Assembly: GCA_966211955.1 (NCBI GenBank)
Contig: CBIHOF010000002.1
Span: 248,001-312,000 of the forward strand
Source: Albitalea sp966211955
GTDB lineage: Bacteria; Pseudomonadota; Gammaproteobacteria; Burkholderiales; Burkholderiaceae_C
DNA length: 64,000 bases
Direction: 5' to 3'
Shown: piece by piece, positions 54,130 through 64,000 of the stretch
Numbering within the stretch: the stretch's first letter is position 1
Layout of the letters: each line of letters begins with the position of its first letter
The notes under the pieces: model-generated
What the model was told of the DNA's origin: nothing
The model's input: the letters and a program-made list of their open reading frames with translations, nothing else
Database searches by the model: none
Translations under genes and position numbers: made by a program

Positions 54130-55851
54130 TCAAGCCTCGCGCAGCTGGTTGCGGCCGGCGCGCTTGGCTTCGTAGAGCTCGGCATCGGCCCGCGCGATGA
54201 GCTCGGCCGGCGTGTCGCCCATGCGCACGCTGGTCAGCCCGATGCTCATGGTCACGCGAAGGCCCTCGGCGGTCTGCTCCCACGGGTGGGCCTCGATGGC
54301 CGCGCGCAGGCGCTCGCACACGTCGCGAGCGATCTGCGCCGAGGTGTCCACGAAGATGAACAGAAACTCCTCGCCGCCGATCCGCGCGACGAGGTCGCGG
54401 GTGCGCGTCTTGACGCGGAAGACCTGTGCCACCGAGCGCAGCACCGCATCGCCCACCTGGTGCCCGAAGCGGTCGTTGACCTGCTTGAAGTGGTCCAGGT
54501 CCATCACCGCCACGCACAGCGGCGCGTTCGATTCGATGGCGCGTGACACGATGCGCGGCAGGTCTTCGTCGACGCGCCGCCGGTTGGCCAGGCGCGTCAG
54601 CTGGTCTTCCAGCGTGTCGCGCTGCAGCTCGGCGGTGCGCGCTTCGAGCTGGCGCTTCTCGTTTTCCAGCTCGCGGCTGCGCAGGCGCTGAAGCTCGGCC
54701 TCCAGCCGTGCGCGTTCGCCGTCCATCAGCGCGTTCTCGACGTCGATGCGATTGACCATCAAGCGCGCCTGCGCATGGCTTTGCAGGGCGGCACGCTGCA
54801 GCTCCAGTGCGTGATACGCCTCGCAGTGATGCAGGGCGGGCTCGAAGCGCCCGGCGGCCTTGTGGGCGCGGTAAAGGGCCGAGTGCACGCGCATGCGCGT
54901 CGTCTCCTGGTCGGTGCGCGCGAGCTCGGTGAGCGTCTCTTCCAGCACCGCCACCGCCTCGTCATGACGGCCCTGGTGGATCAGGATCTCGCCGATGTTG
55001 TGGCGGCTGCGCAGTTCCACGGCCTTGTAGCCATGGCTTTGTGAGGCGCGCACCGTCTCTTCGAGCACACGGTGCGATTCCTCGTACTCGCCCGCCAGGC
55101 CCAGCACCTCGCCGAGGTTGCCCTGCGTCACCGCGAGGCGGTAGGTGTCGCCGTGTCGCCGCGCGAGCGATACGGCCTGGCGCCCGTACTGGCGCGAGCG
55201 CTGCAACGCGCCGGCCGCCAGCTCCGTCTCTTCGCGCTGGCGGAAGTGATAGAAGCCGCTGATGGTCGTGGCCATCAGGTTGTTGAGTGCGCCCAGCACC
55301 TGGTGGTGATCGTTGAGCTCACGCGCCTGGCCGAGCGACTGCAGCAGGAATTTCTCGCTTTGGGCAGGGTCGCCCAGGCGGTCGAAGCACACGCCGATCC
55401 GGTTGAGCGCCTGCACCATCTGCGCGTCGAAGCGCTGCTCGCGCGACTTGTCGAAGGCAGCGGTCGCGGCCTTCAGTGCTTCTTCGTGCAGGCCGAGTTC
55501 TGAGTACGAGATGGCCAGCAAGCACAGCGTGTCGCATTCCTGTGGCCCGCCGATCGGCGCCCAGCACTTGACGGCTTCGCGCGCTGCGACGACCGCGGGC
55601 TCGAACTGCCCGAGCCGCCAGCGGTGTGATGCGAGCAGGGTCCAGGCGCGCGGCAAGAGGCTCGCGTCATCAGTCGGCGCAATGGCATCCAGCGCCTGTT
55701 CGGCCAGCTTGACGCCACGCACATGCTCGCCGCTGTCATGCGCGGCCTGGCATTGCATGAGCCAATCCGCGGCCAGGGTGTGGGCGGCAACAGCATCAGC
55801 AGGAACGACGGCCGATTCGGGCATGGGCAGGGAGAGGACAGCGTCAGACAT
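54130..55851 (-). CDS. Diguanylate cyclase with N-terminal TPR-like repeats
   Basis: 573 residues, no signal peptide or TM segment. The N-terminal 380 residues are helical repeats of TPR type (ALLPRAWTLLASHRW, NRIGVCFDRLGDPAQSEKFLLQSL, NLGEVLGLAGEYEESHRVL). A coiled-coil linker (about 385-425) precedes a GGDEF domain with NRRRVDEDLP, VMDLDHFKQVNDRFGH and active site GGEEF. RTRD five residues before it is an RxxD inhibitory site. Synthesises c-di-GMP; regulation through protein partners bound to the repeats is likely. Confidence 0.9.
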   Translation of the reverse strand: MSDAVLSLPMPESAVVPADAVAAHTLAADWLMQCQAAHDSGEHVRGVKLAEQALDAIAPTDDASLLPRAWTLLASHRWRLGQFEPAVVAAREAVKCWAPIGGPQECDTLCLLAISYSELGLHEEALKAATAAFDKSREQRFDAQMVQALNRIGVCFDRLGDPAQSEKFLLQSLGQARELNDHHQVLGALNNLMATTISGFYHFRQREETELAAGALQRSRQYGRQAVSLARRHGDTYRLAVTQGNLGEVLGLAGEYEESHRVLEETVRASQSHGYKAVELRSRHNIGEILIHQGRHDEAVAVLEETLTELARTDQETTRMRVHSALYRAHKAAGRFEPALHHCEAYHALELQRAALQSHAQARLMVNRIDVENALMDGERARLEAELQRLRSRELENEKRQLEARTAELQRDTLEDQLTRLANRRRVDEDLPRIVSRAIESNAPLCVAVMDLDHFKQVNDRFGHQVGDAVLRSVAQVFRVKTRTRDLVARIGGEEFLFIFVDTSAQIARDVCERLRAAIEAHPWEQTAEGLRVTMSIGLTSVRMGDTPAELIARADAELYEAKRAGRNQLREA

Positions 55852-55952
55852 TCTCCCGTGCGACAGGCGCGCGTGGCGATGTCAGCGCTTTGCGCCGTCG
55901 AGGATGACCGTGATGAAGGTCACGCCAAAGGGGGCTGTCGCGGCCCGAAGGC

Positions 55953-56606
55953 TCAGCGCGCGATCAACTTGCGCCGAACGCGCCAGCCCAGCAGCACCGC
56001 AAGCACCGCGGCGTAGACGGCGACCTCGGCGAAGTTGTTCTTCGCCGCGCGCATCCAGAAGAAGTGCAAGAGCCCCAGCAGCACGGTGGCATAGACCAGT
56101 TGATGCAACTTCTGCCAGCGCTTTGCGCCCAGCGCCTTGATGGCGCGGTTGAACGAGGTGGCGGCCAGCGGAATCATCAGCAAGAAGGCTGTGAAGCCCA
56201 CGAGCGCGAAGGGCCGCTTGGGGATGTCGCGCACGATCGCGTCGAGGTCGAAACCCATGTCGAGCCATGAGTACGCGAGGAAGTGCAGCACGACGTAGAA
56301 GAAGGCGAAGAGCCCCAGCATGCGACGGAACCGCGCGAGCGCCGGCTGGCTGGTCCACACACGCAGCGGCGTGACGCACAGCGTGATGCACAGGAAGCGC
56401 AGCGTCCAGTCGCCGGTGGAGCGGATCAGCGCCTCGGCCGGGTTGGCGCCCAGCGTGTTGGCATAGGCGCCGTAGAAGAGCCAGGCGAATGGCAGCAGGC
56501 ACAGCACGAAGAGCACGGGCTTGGCGGCGGGGTGCAGCAGCAGGGCCTTGGAACGCGGGCCTCGTGCAGCGGTGGAGGCGGCGCTCGGTTTCAGCACGGC
56601 GGACAT
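55953..56606 (-). CDS. msrQ: Heme-binding membrane subunit MsrQ of the MsrPQ methionine sulfoxide reductase
   Basis: 217 residues from ATG 56606, 1 nt after the msrP stop. Six hydrophobic segments; His residues in VLHFLAYSW, KLHQLVYATVLLGLLHFFW give heme ligands. Delivers electrons across the inner membrane to periplasmic MsrP. Confidence 0.9.
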   Translation of the reverse strand: MSAVLKPSAASTAARGPRSKALLLHPAAKPVLFVLCLLPFAWLFYGAYANTLGANPAEALIRSTGDWTLRFLCITLCVTPLRVWTSQPALARFRRMLGLFAFFYVVLHFLAYSWLDMGFDLDAIVRDIPKRPFALVGFTAFLLMIPLAATSFNRAIKALGAKRWQKLHQLVYATVLLGLLHFFWMRAAKNNFAEVAVYAAVLAVLLGWRVRRKLIAR

Positions 56607-56607
56607 G

Positions 56608-57597
<990 letters not shown>

Positions 57598-57751
57598 GGC
57601 GTGTTCGATGGTGGGTGGAGGGGGGTGGTTCCCGGTAGGTCGGGGGGCGCGAAGCTTTCTTACGCGCCATTTGCCCGCATGGATTCATGCGAGCGTGAAC
57701 TGATTTGCTCCGCCCGAACGGAAAGGGGTCAAGCGACCCCGAGCCTGAGGC

Positions 57752-58090
57752 TCAGATCACATCCCCGAAATCCGTCGGTTCGAACAGCCGCAGCGAATTC
57801 TTGGAGATCCGCTCGCGGAAGGTCTTGCGGGCGAAGAGCTTGGCCTGCGCCTCGGCGGGCAGGTCGGTGATGTTGATCACGTTCTTCATGATCAGCGTGT
57901 CGATCACGTCCTCGATCACGCGCACGAAATCAGCGTCGAGGCGACTGAATTCTTCCGGGCGTTGCGAGGTGTTGCCGACAAAGCCCTGGATGTCCGGGTG
58001 ACGATCGTCCAGAAACTCGGACGCGTCGGGCACATGCTCCCGGTGCAGGCTCGTGATGATTCCATCGGCGTTGCGGCACACGTAAGGCAT
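57752..58090 (-). CDS. Conserved small protein of unknown function
   Basis: 112 residues (MPYVCRNADGIITSLHREH, DFVRVIEDVIDTLIMKNVINITDLP, KTFRERISKNSLRLFEPTDFGDVI). Relatives in Burkholderiales are sometimes labelled tryptophan-synthase-beta-like, but no PLP-binding fold could fit in this length. Soluble and helical. It lies between msrP and the cytochrome c4 gene on the same strand. Confidence 0.75.
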   Translation of the reverse strand: MPYVCRNADGIITSLHREHVPDASEFLDDRHPDIQGFVGNTSQRPEEFSRLDADFVRVIEDVIDTLIMKNVINITDLPAEAQAKLFARKTFRERISKNSLRLFEPTDFGDVI

Positions 58091-58201
58091 GTGAGGGCGC
58101 GGGAGTCGAAGTGGCGACGACTATACGCCTGCACCCTATGGCCCGAGGAGAGGGCAAGCCGCCATGAAGAAGCCACGAGGGCGGCCGAGGAGGCGACATG
58201 A

Positions 58202-58228
58202 AAAAGGCCGGCATGGAGCCGGCCTTTT
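58202..58228 (-). terminator. Bidirectional-looking rho-independent terminator after cytochrome c4
   Basis: AAAAGGCCGGC and GCCGGCCTTTT are exact inverse arms around ATGGA, with A/T runs on both sides. It lies 16 bp beyond the cytochrome stop on the minus strand. Confidence 0.85.
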
Positions 58229-58244
58229 CGCGGAGCGGGGTATT

Positions 58245-58874
58245 TCAGCGCAGGCCGGCAATGTAGTCCGACACGGCCTTCATTTCCTTCTCGGTCATCA
58301 GGGCGGTGATGCCCTTCATCTGCGGGCTGTTCTTGCGCGCGCCGCTCTGAAAGTTCACGAGCTGAGCGTAGGTGTAGTCGCCGTGCTGGCCGGCCAGGCG
58401 AGGGTACTGGGCGGGGATGCCGGCGCCATTCGGGCCGTGGCAGCCGGCGCAGGCGGCGATGCTGCGGTCCGCCAGGCCGCCGCGGTAGATCTTTTCGCCC
58501 AGCGCGATCGAATCCTTGCTCTTGGCAAAGCCTGGCTTGGCTTGCTTGCTGGCGTAGAAGGCCGCGACGTTCTTCATGTCCTGCTCGCTGAGCGTGGACG
58601 CGAAGCCCTTCATCACGGGGTTCTGGCGCTTGTCCGTCTTGAACTCGGTGAGCTGCTTGACGATGTAGTCAGGGTGCTGGCCCTGCAGGATGGGGTTGGC
58701 GGGGCTGCCGCGCGACCCGTCGTTGGTGTGGCAGGCGCCGCACACGGTGTTGGACTTGGCCTCGCCCTGCGCCACGTCCGGCTTGGCCGGCGCGGGCGCG
58801 GCTTCGTTGGCGCTTGCGCACACCGAGGCCAGGGAGAGCAGGAAACCGGACAGCAAGAAGGCGGCTGACTTCAT
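58245..58874 (-). CDS. Di-heme cytochrome c4
   Basis: 209 residues from ATG 58874; signal peptide ending ASA-NE. Two c-type heme sites, CGACH and CAGCH, about 100 residues apart, each followed by a Met-containing ligand region (NPVMKGFASTLS and SPQMKGITALMT), as in c4 cytochromes. Periplasmic electron carrier to terminal oxidase. It is divergent from engB, the arrangement common in Betaproteobacteria. Confidence 0.93.
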   Translation of the reverse strand: MKSAAFLLSGFLLSLASVCASANEAAPAPAKPDVAQGEAKSNTVCGACHTNDGSRGSPANPILQGQHPDYIVKQLTEFKTDKRQNPVMKGFASTLSEQDMKNVAAFYASKQAKPGFAKSKDSIALGEKIYRGGLADRSIAACAGCHGPNGAGIPAQYPRLAGQHGDYTYAQLVNFQSGARKNSPQMKGITALMTEKEMKAVSDYIAGLR

Positions 58875-58938
58875 GACGGATGTTGGATTCTTCGGGCCAA
58901 AACCGCGGGATTTTACAATGACGGCTTTGGGCGCCTCC

Positions 58939-59634
58939 ATGACCGACACAAACCAGACCGCGAAAGACGGCGCCGCAGCCTTGCCCGAAGACAAGATTGC
59001 GATGGCGTGGACGCACACGGCGCGCTTTCTCACCACGGCCAGCCAGCTCGACCAGCTCCCGCAAACCGAGCTCACCGAGATCGCGTTCGTCGGCCGGTCC
59101 AATGCCGGCAAATCCACCGCCATCAACACGCTCACGCAGCAAAAGCGACTGGCCTTCGCCTCCAAGACGCCGGGCCGCACGCAGCACATCAACCTCTTCG
59201 AACTCGGCCCGAAGCTCACCCCCGATTCACTCTTCGCGGACTTGCCCGGCTATGGCTATGCGGCGGTCGCGCGAGGCGCCAAGCTGCGCTGGCAGAAGGT
59301 GATGGCCGACTACCTCGAAGTCCGTCGAAGCCTGGCCGGCGTGGTGTTGATGATCGATTCGCGCCTGGGCTTCACCGACCTCGACCGGCAGTTGCTGGAG
59401 TTCGTTGCGCCGCGCGTGGGCAACGGCTCGGTGAAGCTGCTGGTGCTGCTCACCAAGTCCGACAAGCTCAATCGGCGCGAGGCAGACAAGGCGCTGGCCG
59501 AGGCGCAGGCAGTGCTGGGCGAGCTCACCACCGACGAAGCCGATGTCGCAGTCAGCCTCTTCTCAGCTTTGAACAAGAAGGGCGTGGGCGATGCCGCGAT
59601 GGTGCTGCATGCCTGGGCCCATCCGGGGACTTGA
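58939..59634 (+). CDS. engB: Ribosome-biogenesis GTPase EngB/YihA
   Basis: 231 residues from ATG 58939; an in-frame ATG at 58918 would add 7. G1 GRSNAGKST, G2 region TPGRTQHI, G3 DLPGYGYA, G4 TKSD and a C-terminal SALNKKGV. Essential GTPase for 50S assembly in most bacteria. Divergent from the cytochrome c4 gene with a gap of about 60 bp that must hold both promoters. Confidence 0.92.
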   Translation: MTDTNQTAKDGAAALPEDKIAMAWTHTARFLTTASQLDQLPQTELTEIAFVGRSNAGKSTAINTLTQQKRLAFASKTPGRTQHINLFELGPKLTPDSLFADLPGYGYAAVARGAKLRWQKVMADYLEVRRSLAGVVLMIDSRLGFTDLDRQLLEFVAPRVGNGSVKLLVLLTKSDKLNRREADKALAEAQAVLGELTTDEADVAVSLFSALNKKGVGDAAMVLHAWAHPGT

Positions 59635-59713
59635 TGCGAATGTCATCGCGCTGGCCGATACTCCGCGGGTCCCTTGAGAACGCCTTTCCTGCGAAAAAGA
59701 CTGCGCGCCACTG

Positions 59714-60631
59714 ATGATCGAAAAATTTGCCATCGAGCTGCCGAACAAGATCTCGCTGTCCTGCCGCGCGGCGGGACCGGAGTACGCACCGGTGCTGCTC
59801 TTCCTGCACGGTTTTCCTGAAGCAGCTTTCGTGTGGGACGACATGCTCGAGCACTTCTCGCGGCACTACCGCTGCATCGCGCCCAATCTGCGCGGCTATG
59901 AGCGTTCGTCCAAGCCGGAGGAAGTCGAGGCCTACCGCGCGAAGCATCTCGTGGCCGACATCGCCGCACTCATCGGCCAGCTCGACGGTCGCGTCGAAGC
60001 GCTGGTCGCGCACGACTGGGGCGGCGCGGTGGCATGGAACTTCGCGGTGCAGCACCCGAAGATGCTCAAGCGGCTGGTCATCATCAACTCGCCGCACCCG
60101 GCCACCTTCTTGCGCGAGCTCAAGACCAACCCGGCGCAGCAGGCGGCCAGCGCCTACATGAACTTCCTGAGCCGGCCCGACGCGCACCAGTTGCTGGAGG
60201 CCGACGATTTCGAACTGATGTGGCATTTCCTGCTCGGCCCGGGCGAGATGGACGCCTCGCGGCCCGGTGCCGACTGGCTCACCGAGCCCATGAAGAACCA
60301 GTACCGCGAGGTGTGGTCGCTGGGCCTGCATGGGCCGGTCAACTACTACCGCGCCTCGCCCATGAAGCCGCCCACCGAGGAGAACCGCTCGCTGATGCAG
60401 CTCGAGTTCCCGCGTGAGCACGTGGTGGTGAACGTGCCCACGCGCGTGGTGTGGGCCGAGGGAGATTCGGCCTTGCTGCCGGGGCTGATCGAGGGGCTGG
60501 ACGAGTTCATCCCTGACCTCACGCTGGTGCGGATTCCCAAGGCGTCGCACTGGGTGATCCACGAGCAGCCCGAGCGCATCGCGCAGGAAATCGAGGCGGC
60601 GCTCGCGGTCGAGGTTCAAGCGACGATCTGA
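59714..60631 (+). CDS. Epoxide-hydrolase-like alpha/beta-hydrolase
   Basis: 305 residues. Nucleophile elbow AHDWGGAVAW has Asp instead of Ser, the epoxide hydrolase/haloalkane dehalogenase type; oxyanion region LFLHGFPEAAFVWDDML; acid region VVWAEGDSALLP and His in ASHWVIHEQP. Cytoplasmic. Follows engB by 79 bp. Substrate unknown. Confidence 0.87.
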   Translation: MIEKFAIELPNKISLSCRAAGPEYAPVLLFLHGFPEAAFVWDDMLEHFSRHYRCIAPNLRGYERSSKPEEVEAYRAKHLVADIAALIGQLDGRVEALVAHDWGGAVAWNFAVQHPKMLKRLVIINSPHPATFLRELKTNPAQQAASAYMNFLSRPDAHQLLEADDFELMWHFLLGPGEMDASRPGADWLTEPMKNQYREVWSLGLHGPVNYYRASPMKPPTEENRSLMQLEFPREHVVVNVPTRVVWAEGDSALLPGLIEGLDEFIPDLTLVRIPKASHWVIHEQPERIAQEIEAALAVEVQATI

Positions 60632-60651
60632 CGGCGTCTGCCCACGCGGCG

Positions 60652-62790
60652 TCAGGGCAGCGTGAGCTTGGTCATCAGGCCATCGACCGCGCGCTGCACG
60701 AGCGATGAGTCGTCCAGCGGCTTGAGCAGCTTCTCTTCGCCCAGGCGTTCGAGCGCGCGCCGCGTGATCGAGTGGTTGTGCAGCGGGTCGGTGCCGGCGA
60801 AGAGCAGGTACTGGCCGCGCTGGCTGCGCCACAGCAGCTGCACACGCGTCCAGCGGCCATGCAGGAAGAGGTGGTAGCGGGCGCCCGGCAGCATGCCGTC
60901 CACCAGCTGCGCCACGTCGTCGTGGTTGCTTGATCCGCCCGGAAGAATCTCCGCCGGCACGGTGTCCATCGAACCCAGGTCGATGAGCGAATCGCTGAAG
61001 GGCGGGCGGCTCGGCGTGTCCCAGGTCGTCTCGTCGCGCATGCGCTGCACGATCTCCTGCGGCGAGAGCTCGGGCTCCGGCGTGGGGGTCTTGCCCGGGC
61101 GCAGCGCTTCGGTGTGCACCGCCATCAAGTCGTCCATCACCTGCTGCTGTTCGCCGTCGGGCACGCCCAGCATGCTCATGCCCGCGCGCAGGCGTTGCAG
61201 CAGGCCGGGCAGCATCGCCAGCAGGCGTTTGCGGCTTTGCGGATGGTCGGGCAGGCGCAGGCTCCACAGCAGGTCGTCGGTGGCGCGCAGGTATTCGAGC
61301 GTGGTCTCGGATTTGTCGCCGTGGCGCTGCATCGATTCGGCCAGCACCGTGGCCCAGCCGCCGGTGACGAAGCGGCGCACGCCGGCCGTGGTGCGGATGG
61401 GCACCATCTGCTCCGTGAGCCGCTGCGAGATCTGCCGTTCCAGCTCTTCGCGCTGCTCGATGCGCAAGAGCGCATCGATGGTCGGCTGCGCGCGCGTCTG
61501 CTGCTCGCGCAGCTGCTCGCCGAGGAAGGCGTCGAGCCGCGACAGGCTCAGCCGATAGAGCTGCGCGTCCTGCACCGGCGCGCGCTGCATGTCGTCGACC
61601 AGCGATTCGCAGTAGGCCAGCAGCGCAGCCCAGCGCGGGTCGGTGGTGCGCGTGTAGGTCTCGGCCGCACTGCCGATGCGGTTCATCAGCCGCCACACCG
61701 CGTGCTCGTGGTTCTGCACCATGGACGGATCCACCAGCGCCACGCGCAGCGCGGACACCTGCAGCCGGGCCATCACCGTGCGAAAGGCCGGTGGCAGGCG
61801 GTTGTCGGACAGCACTGCTTCAAACAGGCGCGATAGCAGCTCCACGATCTGCCGGTCTACCGTCTCGGGCGTGCTGGCCAGCAGGTCCGCCCGGTGCTCG
61901 CGCAACGCGGACGATGCGGTCTTTGCGCCGGCACTGGCGCGGCCCAGCATGCCTTCGATGCGACTCAGCGCCTGCTCGAAGGCCGGGCTTTGCGGATGCA
62001 CCGTGCGCGCGATCGGGCCAATGGTTGGCGTGCGCGCGCTCGGCTGCGACGGCGACCCCATGCCGGCCGGCATGCTCGAGAGGATGTCCTCCAAGGCGCC
62101 GGGCTGTGTGAGATCGTGTGTCGGCGCGCGGTGCACCACCGGCCCGCTGGACAGCACCACGGTGCGGTACAGGCCCGGCTCCACGCCCGCTGATTCCAGC
62201 CGCGTGCAGGCCGCGGCCCAGGCCTTCTTCAACTGGCCAGACATCGCGCCCGCAGAAAGCCGCAGCAGGAGCGCACGCTGGGCGGGAATCGTGCTCACCG
62301 CGCAGGCCGCGTCCCACAGCGCGCGGGCATAGGCCAGCGGCCGCAAGGGGTTCGTGTCGGTGGTCACGTGCGTCTGCCCGGCCAGCGTGGCGGTGAAAGT
62401 CTGCAGCTCGCGCAGCTCCCACTCAGCGGAGCCGGAGATCAGCTGCGCCGCACCGGACATCTCGATGTCGGACTCGACGCGTGTCTCGTCCATCAGCTCC
62501 AGCCCGCGTGTGCGGCTCGGGGCGCTGGCGGCCGGCGTGTCGGGCGTGCCGTGCAGGTCGGCCAACACCGTTTGCCGGAGTGATTCTGCGAAGGCCTGTA
62601 CGAAGGCGGGCTTGTGCCGGGGGAGCGAATGCACGAGCTCGTGATAGTGCTCACGCTCGGCGGGGCTCAGCGTCGCGTCGCGAGGCTGCCGCAATTGGGC
62701 GATGGTCAGCTCGACGTTCTCGTCGGCCAGCGGCCCGGCCCGTTGGAGTTCGTCTTCGACAAAACGCTGAAGCTGGGCAGTGACGGTCAT
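60652..62790 (-). CDS. DUF1631 family protein
   Basis: 712 residues from ATG 62790 (MTVTAQLQRFVEDELQ). Mostly helical; conserved pieces include FETFTATLAG-like LRELQTFTATLAG, LLDDMQRAP-like SLVDDMQRAPVQD and a C-terminal small domain GARYHLFLHGRWTRVQLLWRSQRGQYLLF. Widespread in proteobacteria with unknown function; the C-terminal part resembles a c-di-GMP-era regulatory fold only loosely. Convergent with the epoxide-hydrolase gene. Confidence 0.85.
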   Translation of the reverse strand: MTVTAQLQRFVEDELQRAGPLADENVELTIAQLRQPRDATLSPAEREHYHELVHSLPRHKPAFVQAFAESLRQTVLADLHGTPDTPAASAPSRTRGLELMDETRVESDIEMSGAAQLISGSAEWELRELQTFTATLAGQTHVTTDTNPLRPLAYARALWDAACAVSTIPAQRALLLRLSAGAMSGQLKKAWAAACTRLESAGVEPGLYRTVVLSSGPVVHRAPTHDLTQPGALEDILSSMPAGMGSPSQPSARTPTIGPIARTVHPQSPAFEQALSRIEGMLGRASAGAKTASSALREHRADLLASTPETVDRQIVELLSRLFEAVLSDNRLPPAFRTVMARLQVSALRVALVDPSMVQNHEHAVWRLMNRIGSAAETYTRTTDPRWAALLAYCESLVDDMQRAPVQDAQLYRLSLSRLDAFLGEQLREQQTRAQPTIDALLRIEQREELERQISQRLTEQMVPIRTTAGVRRFVTGGWATVLAESMQRHGDKSETTLEYLRATDDLLWSLRLPDHPQSRKRLLAMLPGLLQRLRAGMSMLGVPDGEQQQVMDDLMAVHTEALRPGKTPTPEPELSPQEIVQRMRDETTWDTPSRPPFSDSLIDLGSMDTVPAEILPGGSSNHDDVAQLVDGMLPGARYHLFLHGRWTRVQLLWRSQRGQYLLFAGTDPLHNHSITRRALERLGEEKLLKPLDDSSLVQRAVDGLMTKLTLP

Positions 62791-62882
62791 CGGGACGGGA
62801 TGAGCCTCGGTGCGGGCATTATGTCGTTCAGCCCCAGGCCCGACCATGGGGGATGTCGCGTGATTACTTCACGCAGGCCAAG

Positions 62883-62911
62883 AAAAAGGGCTGCCGAAGC
62901 AGCCCCTTTTT
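62883..62911 (-). terminator. Rho-independent terminator of groL
   Basis: AAAAAGGGCTGC and GCAGCCCCTTTTT pair around CGAA, with T-runs on the exit side for minus-strand transcription. It ends about 60 bp past the groL stop. Confidence 0.88.
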
Positions 62912-62971
62912 GTTGGCAGATGTTGCCGGACTTCGAAGAAGCCCCAGGCCGCGGTGGCGGCCCGGCGCGTC

Positions 62972-64000
<1,029 letters not shown>

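Overview
The window is high-GC DNA (roughly 65-70% by eye) from a Gram-negative bacterium. Gene content points to the Betaproteobacteria, order Burkholderiales. The evidence is an orphan TTT (Bug-type) binding protein, several Liv-type ABC proteins, a divergent engB/cytochrome c4 pair, msrPQ, DUF1631, a double-length UvrA, many short ATGA/GTGA overlaps, and the dispersed repeat containing CTGAGCCTGTCGAAG that is common in Comamonadaceae-like genomes. A Rhizobacter/Piscinibacter/Leptothrix-type organism is my best inference; no rRNA, tRNA, CRISPR array or insertion sequence was seen.

Layout. 1-8504 is a beta-1,3-glucan (laminarin-like) utilisation locus: sugar-binding protein (cut by the window edge), porin, TonB-like protein, GH16 and GH81 glucanases, a lipoprotein with a sugar-binding-like domain, and a divergent LacI regulator. 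Three TGAAANCGNTTTCA operators tie it together. 8537-12837 holds YbaK, a 2-hydroxyacid dehydrogenase, a DUF1289/isomerase pair and an MFS transporter with an unusual periplasmic insert. 13299-16864 (minus strand) is a CoA-ligase operon: TTT binding protein, crotonase-family enzyme, MatB-like malonyl-CoA synthetase and a Cys-rich protein.

17132-28546 is the most interesting region. A sigma54 activator is followed by a well-formed -24/-12 promoter. Next comes a co-directional run of genes for a Liv-type binding protein, an extracellular polyhydroxybutyrate (PHB) depolymerase, the two ATPases and two permeases of the same ABC importer, a 3-hydroxybutyrate-oligomer hydrolase lipoprotein and a further alpha/beta-hydrolase. 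Read together this looks like one PHB-scavenging system: depolymerise outside, import acids or oligomers through a Liv-type ABC transporter, finish hydrolysis. The import step is an inference from gene order.

28776-33344 contains an acetyltransferase, a small membrane protein, a hybrid histidine kinase and another ABC binding protein. 33585-39422 is a double-length UvrA of 1945 residues whose inter-domain linkers contain translated palindromic REP-like units. The same repeat family forms a 43-nt palindrome inside the PHB operon.

39502-49923 is an accessory patch of lipoproteins, a TPR protein, a beta-propeller-like protein, a D,D-carboxypeptidase, a GreA/GreB-family factor, a truncated XRE regulator, and a Tlde1-like type VI effector gene with a frameshift next to an apparently intact periplasmic immunity gene. 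50044-64000 returns to ordinary chromosome: CoA-transferase, sedolisin protease, diguanylate cyclase, msrPQ, cytochrome c4, engB, an epoxide-hydrolase-like protein, DUF1631 and the 3' part of groL.
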